Positions 60,267 to 64,000 of a DNA stretch of 64,000 nt are shown in pieces. The notes beneath the pieces are model-generated. The model saw only the letters and a list, made by a program, of their open reading frames with translations. It was not told the origin of the DNA and did no database searches. This DNA comes from Moniliophthora roreri (Eukaryota; Basidiomycota; Agaricomycetes; Agaricales; Marasmiaceae). A program made the translations under genes and the position numbers. The stretch's first letter is position 1. Each line of letters opens with the position of its first letter. The stretch covers positions 434,001 to 498,000 of the forward strand of contig LATX02000078.1 of the NCBI GenBank assembly GCA_001466705.2, given 5' to 3'.

Positions 60267-61630
60267 ACAGACCTTTCAGAAAACCTTGTCCATACATGTG
60301 AAGTCACACAAAAAAAATCAAAGAATTGAAAAATAAGAAAAATATTGGATGACCTTCCCACACTCATATTGATACTCTATCACCATTCTGAAGGATAGTA
60401 TAGCAATTCTTGAGTCAAGATTTATGAAGCAGAGTGATGCTAGGGGCAAGACAGGGTGTTAGAAGAATCTGAAGTGGGTCAGGGTGTCACTGGCCATATT
60501 GACAAGAATTATTATTTTTTGAGAGATAGCCTTGGACTGGGGCAGATACAAAAACTATCTCAGAGCTTTCTGAGTGTTCCTGATGACTGTAGGAGTGGTG
60601 ATGGTGGCATATCTGGCTCACTCTCTATGACATCCATTTCAGCTCTATCCTAAACACCATCTGAAACTCTTGAGGTGCATTCAATTGAATTAAAAAAACT
60701 CATAGGAACTTGCATTCAGTGATTTTGAATAGATTACAAGTTTATTTATTGTAGGAATGAGTGGTATGTATGGCTGCAAAAGCTCTGCTTTCGACCAAAT
60801 AATGTAGACCAAATAATGTAGACCAAATGATGATGCATTCACTATGCCCAGCCCATAGAATAGTTTTATGATGCTTTCCTATGCCTCAGAAGGAAGTCAA
60901 AAGGAAGACCAATGTCAAGCAATGAGAGAAGTAGGAGTAAGGTAGGAGTTGAAGAAAGTGTATTGTGGACTTCATGTTTTGACTTTGTTAGGCCTTCAAC
61001 TTGCATTTTCAGAATGTATTTTAGACCTTCAAGATGCCTGAAAAGTCCTACTCATATGATTAGTAAAGAGAAGCACATTTATTAGCACAGAACATGCATT
61101 GATCTAACCTGGGGATTACTACTTTTAAATCACTGCCTGCTGACTTGCTCTCCATCTCTATTCAGCAAAAAGGTGGTCTGATTGTCACTGAATGGTAACA
61201 GAGGTATCTGAAAGCATCTGTGGGCCAAATGAGTATGAAATGGTAGCTGGTGTTGAGTGCCCTTGAGGTAACAATTGGCTCTGTATCACAGAGAAGCACC
61301 AAACAAGCTTTTGAACAGAATAGAAGGTATATCTGAGATGCTTTCAGCCTCTAAGACAGTCAAGGAAGCCATCTAGACTCACCAATGTGGTTGTGAATCA
61401 AGATTCCACCCTGTTATGAGTCATAATGTTGAATGGTGCATCTTCCTGCTAAAATGGCTAGTAGACTACTCAGTTATTTGTTATAGACCTCCTTTCATCA
61501 CCTGAGTGCTGAATTGAGGGTTATAGATGCAATGAAGGGGCTCTAACAGTGAGGAATGGATTTTCTTTATTTTTCTGATTTTTTTCATGCAACTTCACAC
61601 ACATGGATAAGGTTTTCCAAAAGGTCTGTA
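60267..61630. repeat. Diverged inverted repeat, arms about 70-80 bp
   Basis: The left arm (60267-60345) begins ACAGACCTTTCAGAAAACCT. The reverse complement of the right arm (61561-61630) begins ACAGACCTTTTGGAAAACCT, and similarity continues through a shared TGTGAAGT and an A-rich end. Weaker similarity extends outward past 60240 and 61640. The arms enclose about 1.2 kb with no gene. They may be ends of a nested element or of two inverted copies. Confidence 0.6.
60793..60834 (+). repeat. Short tandem repeat, 14 bp x 3
   Basis: GACCAAATAATGTA is repeated at 60793 and 60807, with a third, altered copy at 60821 (GACCAAATGATGAT). Confidence 0.8.
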
Positions 61631-62126
61631 CCAAAATAGTATCATCTAGTGTTATTTTATAGCTGCTATATAGTAAAGATATATGTATTCCTAGATGCAT
61701 ACTGGGCCATATTGGGGCATACTGGGGGGCTATAAAATCAGTAATCTGGATTAATGTGTTCCATTAATATTATGGGATGATTCTCCTTTGATCTAGGAGC
61801 ATAAGAATGCCAAAAATCAGTGTAATAAGTAAATAGTCTATATATGCAGGGATGTGGTATTGATACTATTTATATGAACTTTCCTGATGACCATTCTTTC
61901 ACTTTTGGATGCTTATATACTTGTAAACCCATTCCCACTTGAAAAGGACCTTTCCCCTCCAATTTGGGTAATAATGGGTAAATAGCCTATATGTGTAGAA
62001 CATGGCATTGTTGTGTGGGCTACAGGAAGGATATTGATATGGAGTAGCTTTCAGTATATAGATATGATTAATGCAATGCCTGGAGCACCAGATAGTAATA
62101 GGTTTCATTGAATATTAGGGTAGGTA

Positions 62127-62650
62127 TGGGCAAAATACTAAAGAATCCAAAATTGGAGAATGGATGGTACTGTATAGGATCTATTGATGCTAAACCTTAT
62201 CCTCCATAGCTGGGACATCCTCTATATGCATAAATGTTGGGACAAGCAGCCCAGAGGCTCAGTATGTTTGCCTGAATTACTACAACCAAATCTGCTTTTT
62301 TGGGGATTTAGTAATATCTATACAACTTTATGCAATCTGATAGATGCCTTACAATAGTTATAGGAAAATCCTCAGTGGTAAATAATCTAGATTGAGTATT
62401 CTAGTATATAGGAAAACAGTTTTGAAGGTCAATTTCATGGATAATGGTGTAAATATGAGCAAAATTATGAAAAAACCTGAAATGGAGGAATAGATAATAC
62501 TATATGGGATCTATTGATGCTGTACCTCATCTCTCATAGCTGAGATATCTTCTATATGTCTAGATGATGGAGACAGCAGACTAGGGTCATAGTATTTTTT
62601 CTGAATTACTACAGCTAAATCCACATTTTTAAGGTTCTGGTAGTACTACA
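62127..62650 (+). repeat. Diverged tandem duplication, period about 330 bp
   Basis: Two copies (about 62127-62320 and 62457-62650) share GGATCTATTGATGCT, CTCATAGCTG-type and CTGAATTACTACA blocks in the same order. The anchor ending GATGC is at 62190 and 62520, giving a period of 330 bp. A smaller related pair (GTAAATAG-CTATAT) occurs near 61830 and 61980, so the whole area may be an old tandem array. Confidence 0.65.
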
Positions 62651-63274
62651 TCACAGGGAATGATTAATAATATCACTACCCCTGTGTTTCATCCTGTTAA
62701 TAAGTGTAGAAAAAACATGAGGTTTGTGTGTACCAGCATTATTGTATGTTGTTCACTCTAGTTATACTGGGTGATGGAACATTCAGTGTGCTTTAAAATG
62801 ACATTAATATCCTGAGTAAATGTTTACTGAGTATTCTATGAGTTTCTCAGAGGATTGGATGCCCTCAGTACATTGCACTGTGGCAAAAACCATCTTTTTT
62901 GGTACTGTTTCTGTATCAGCACTCTGAAATTATATTCAATCAGCATAAAAATTGGGGTGAGTGTTTTTTGAGTAGATAAAATTGACTCTCAGGAAGAATA
63001 TCTACACAATACACTTTGTGGAATGAAGGCAAGCCTTGCCAAAAACAGACAAGGAGAGCTAGACTCCCAATATAGTAAAAGTAACACTGTGACCATCGCC
63101 ACATGGGGTCAGTGGAAAATGAAAGTTGTCTACCTTACCTATATTATATATACAGTATTTCTAATTCAAAAGGCACCCACCACTGGTATGACGATTTCTA
63201 GCAGATTCCGAAAAAAAAAATTCAGTATGGAAGGTATTGCAGTTTCTGGCAGTACAGCAGTATCCAAATTTTCA

Positions 63275-63405
63275 AACTGTTGGACTCCACAATTGAAAAG
63301 GTGGCGAGACCGGCAGACTGCATTGGGAGGTGTCGGGTCATTGGAACCCAACAGAGTCCAACAGGATTCAACAATCCAGTGGATCCTTGGGCCCTGTTGG
63401 ACCAC
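63275..63405. repeat. Inverted repeats in a less CpG-poor island
   Basis: CTGTTGGACTC at about 63277 is matched by its exact complement GAGTCCAACAG at about 63352, and CTGTTGGACCACTGG recurs near 63392. CpG is present again here (ACGATT, GGCGAGACCGG), unlike the sequence to the left, which suggests a different, younger piece of DNA. The 147-codon frame across it (63023-63466) has no recognisable domain. Confidence 0.45.
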
Positions 63406-64000
63406 TGGGAACCAAAAGAAAAGTTTAGATGAAGCCAATGAATCACCGGTAATTTGTCTAAGATAAGACTAGTGGAAATCTACCCAAAAGATGACCTCCA
63501 AAAGTCCAACTCAGGTTGTTGTGCAAGTGTGGATTGACATGATCAGAGTTGCCACACTTAGAATGCCAACAAAACTCTTAGCTAGGTTGATTCTCTCTTA
63601 TTTAAGTAATCTACTTCACAGTGTTCACCTCCAGAGGAGTATAGATGGATTTAAAATGGGTTGATTGGGCAAACACACACACAAAACACAAAGAACACAG
63701 TGCACAAAGCACAAACACAAGAGCTACAGTCCCATACAAAGACTCGATAGCCAATATAGTCTGACCCTATAGAGTTCAAGACTTCCTCAAGACAACTACA
63801 GCACACAGTATACTGGAAANCAAGTGCCCAAGGCTCCTCCTTGGTGTAAAGTGTCTCTTGGAAAAGCACTATAATGCACTTAAGATGTTACTCTTAGTCT
63901 CTTACAATGCAAGTTCATTATCAGATTTCTATCTCTCTGGAGTCACTCAGAACCAATCTCCAGGGCCTGAAGTGAGGAAGCAAAACTGGAATAGCATACA

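Larger units (their letters stand above)
59390..64000. mobile_element. AT-rich, CpG-depleted decayed transposon block
   Basis: From about 59400 to the window end the sequence is AT-rich and nearly free of CpG. By eye I count a single CG (near 60792) between about 60000 and 63095, whereas neighbouring gene regions have several per 60 bases. TpG and CpA are frequent, as expected if methylated CpG had mutated. No gene longer than 90 codons is credible before 63000. A frame at 59403-59657 (MTTASMEKEMSYFVELSTLN) is open but unrecognised. The block contains diverged direct and inverted repeats described separately. Known biology: agaricomycetes methylate transposons at CpG and lose it by deamination. 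Element class is not identifiable. One ambiguous base (n) is at 63820. Confidence 0.65.

Noticed and set aside
63023..63466. 147-codon frame as a transposon gene
   Set aside because: No transposase, integrase or reverse-transcriptase motif is visible, and it spans inverted repeats and low-complexity sequence.
63514..63890. LTR ending with a tRNA primer site
   Set aside because: A TGTTG start and a TATTTAAG element are suggestive, but no second copy, terminal CA or primer-binding site could be matched in the window.
1..64000. tRNA, rRNA, CRISPR or operon structures
   Set aside because: No B-box-like GGTTCGAANCC with a matching cloverleaf, no regular spacer arrays and no polycistronic spacing were found. 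Gene structure is eukaryotic throughout.

Overview
The window is nuclear DNA from a filamentous basidiomycete, most likely an agaricomycete. Genes are cut by many short introns of about 45-70 bp with GT-AG and occasional GC-AG ends. The protein families present (Hmp1/CsbD-like, DUF6593, AA7 oligosaccharide oxidase, PDR-type ABC transporter) are typical of such fungi. There are no operons, CRISPR arrays, rRNA genes or tRNA genes that I could recognise. All gene models were spliced by eye from reading frames, splice signals and family motifs.

Layout. 1-25.4 kb is a gene-rich housekeeping and enzyme block: a 5'-truncated FAD-linked oxidoreductase, the AP-2 sigma adaptin, an F-box-like protein carrying a ubiquitin-interacting motif, an Hmp1/CsbD-like stress protein, a secreted serine carboxypeptidase, a small basic coiled-coil (CCDC137-like) protein, an MFS monocarboxylate-type transporter, the microtubule plus-end protein EB1, an AA7 glucooligosaccharide-oxidase-like flavoenzyme and a GH15 glucoamylase/trehalase-like hydrolase. 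25.4-37.2 kb is gene-poor and holds a DUF6593 protein, two tandem paralogous multi-span membrane proteins and several unrecognised coding-like pieces. 37.2-57.2 kb is again gene-rich: a metallo-beta-lactamase-fold hydrolase, a conserved protein of the family often misnamed geranylgeranyl pyrophosphate synthetase, anthranilate phosphoribosyltransferase (tryptophan synthesis) convergent with a thioredoxin, a full-length PDR ABC transporter, a decayed ABC copy that has lost both ATPase domains and carries a terminal-inverted-repeat insertion, and coatomer beta. 57.2-59.4 kb has only unrecognised fragments. 59.4-64 kb differs sharply in composition: AT-rich, almost without CpG, full of diverged direct and inverted repeats, and so probably decayed transposon DNA.

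Functional threads. Membrane trafficking is represented by AP-2 sigma and COPI beta, and cytoskeleton by EB1. Extracellular or vacuolar degradation and carbohydrate oxidation are represented by the S10 peptidase, AA7 and GH15. Efflux and uptake are represented by the PDR ABC and MFS transporters. I do not see a biosynthetic gene cluster. The points most worth a second look are three GC-AG introns on which correct gene models depend, the UIM in the F-box-like protein, the ATPase-less ABC remnant with its insertion, the paralogous membrane-protein pair, the CPPC thioredoxin and the CpG-stripped right end.
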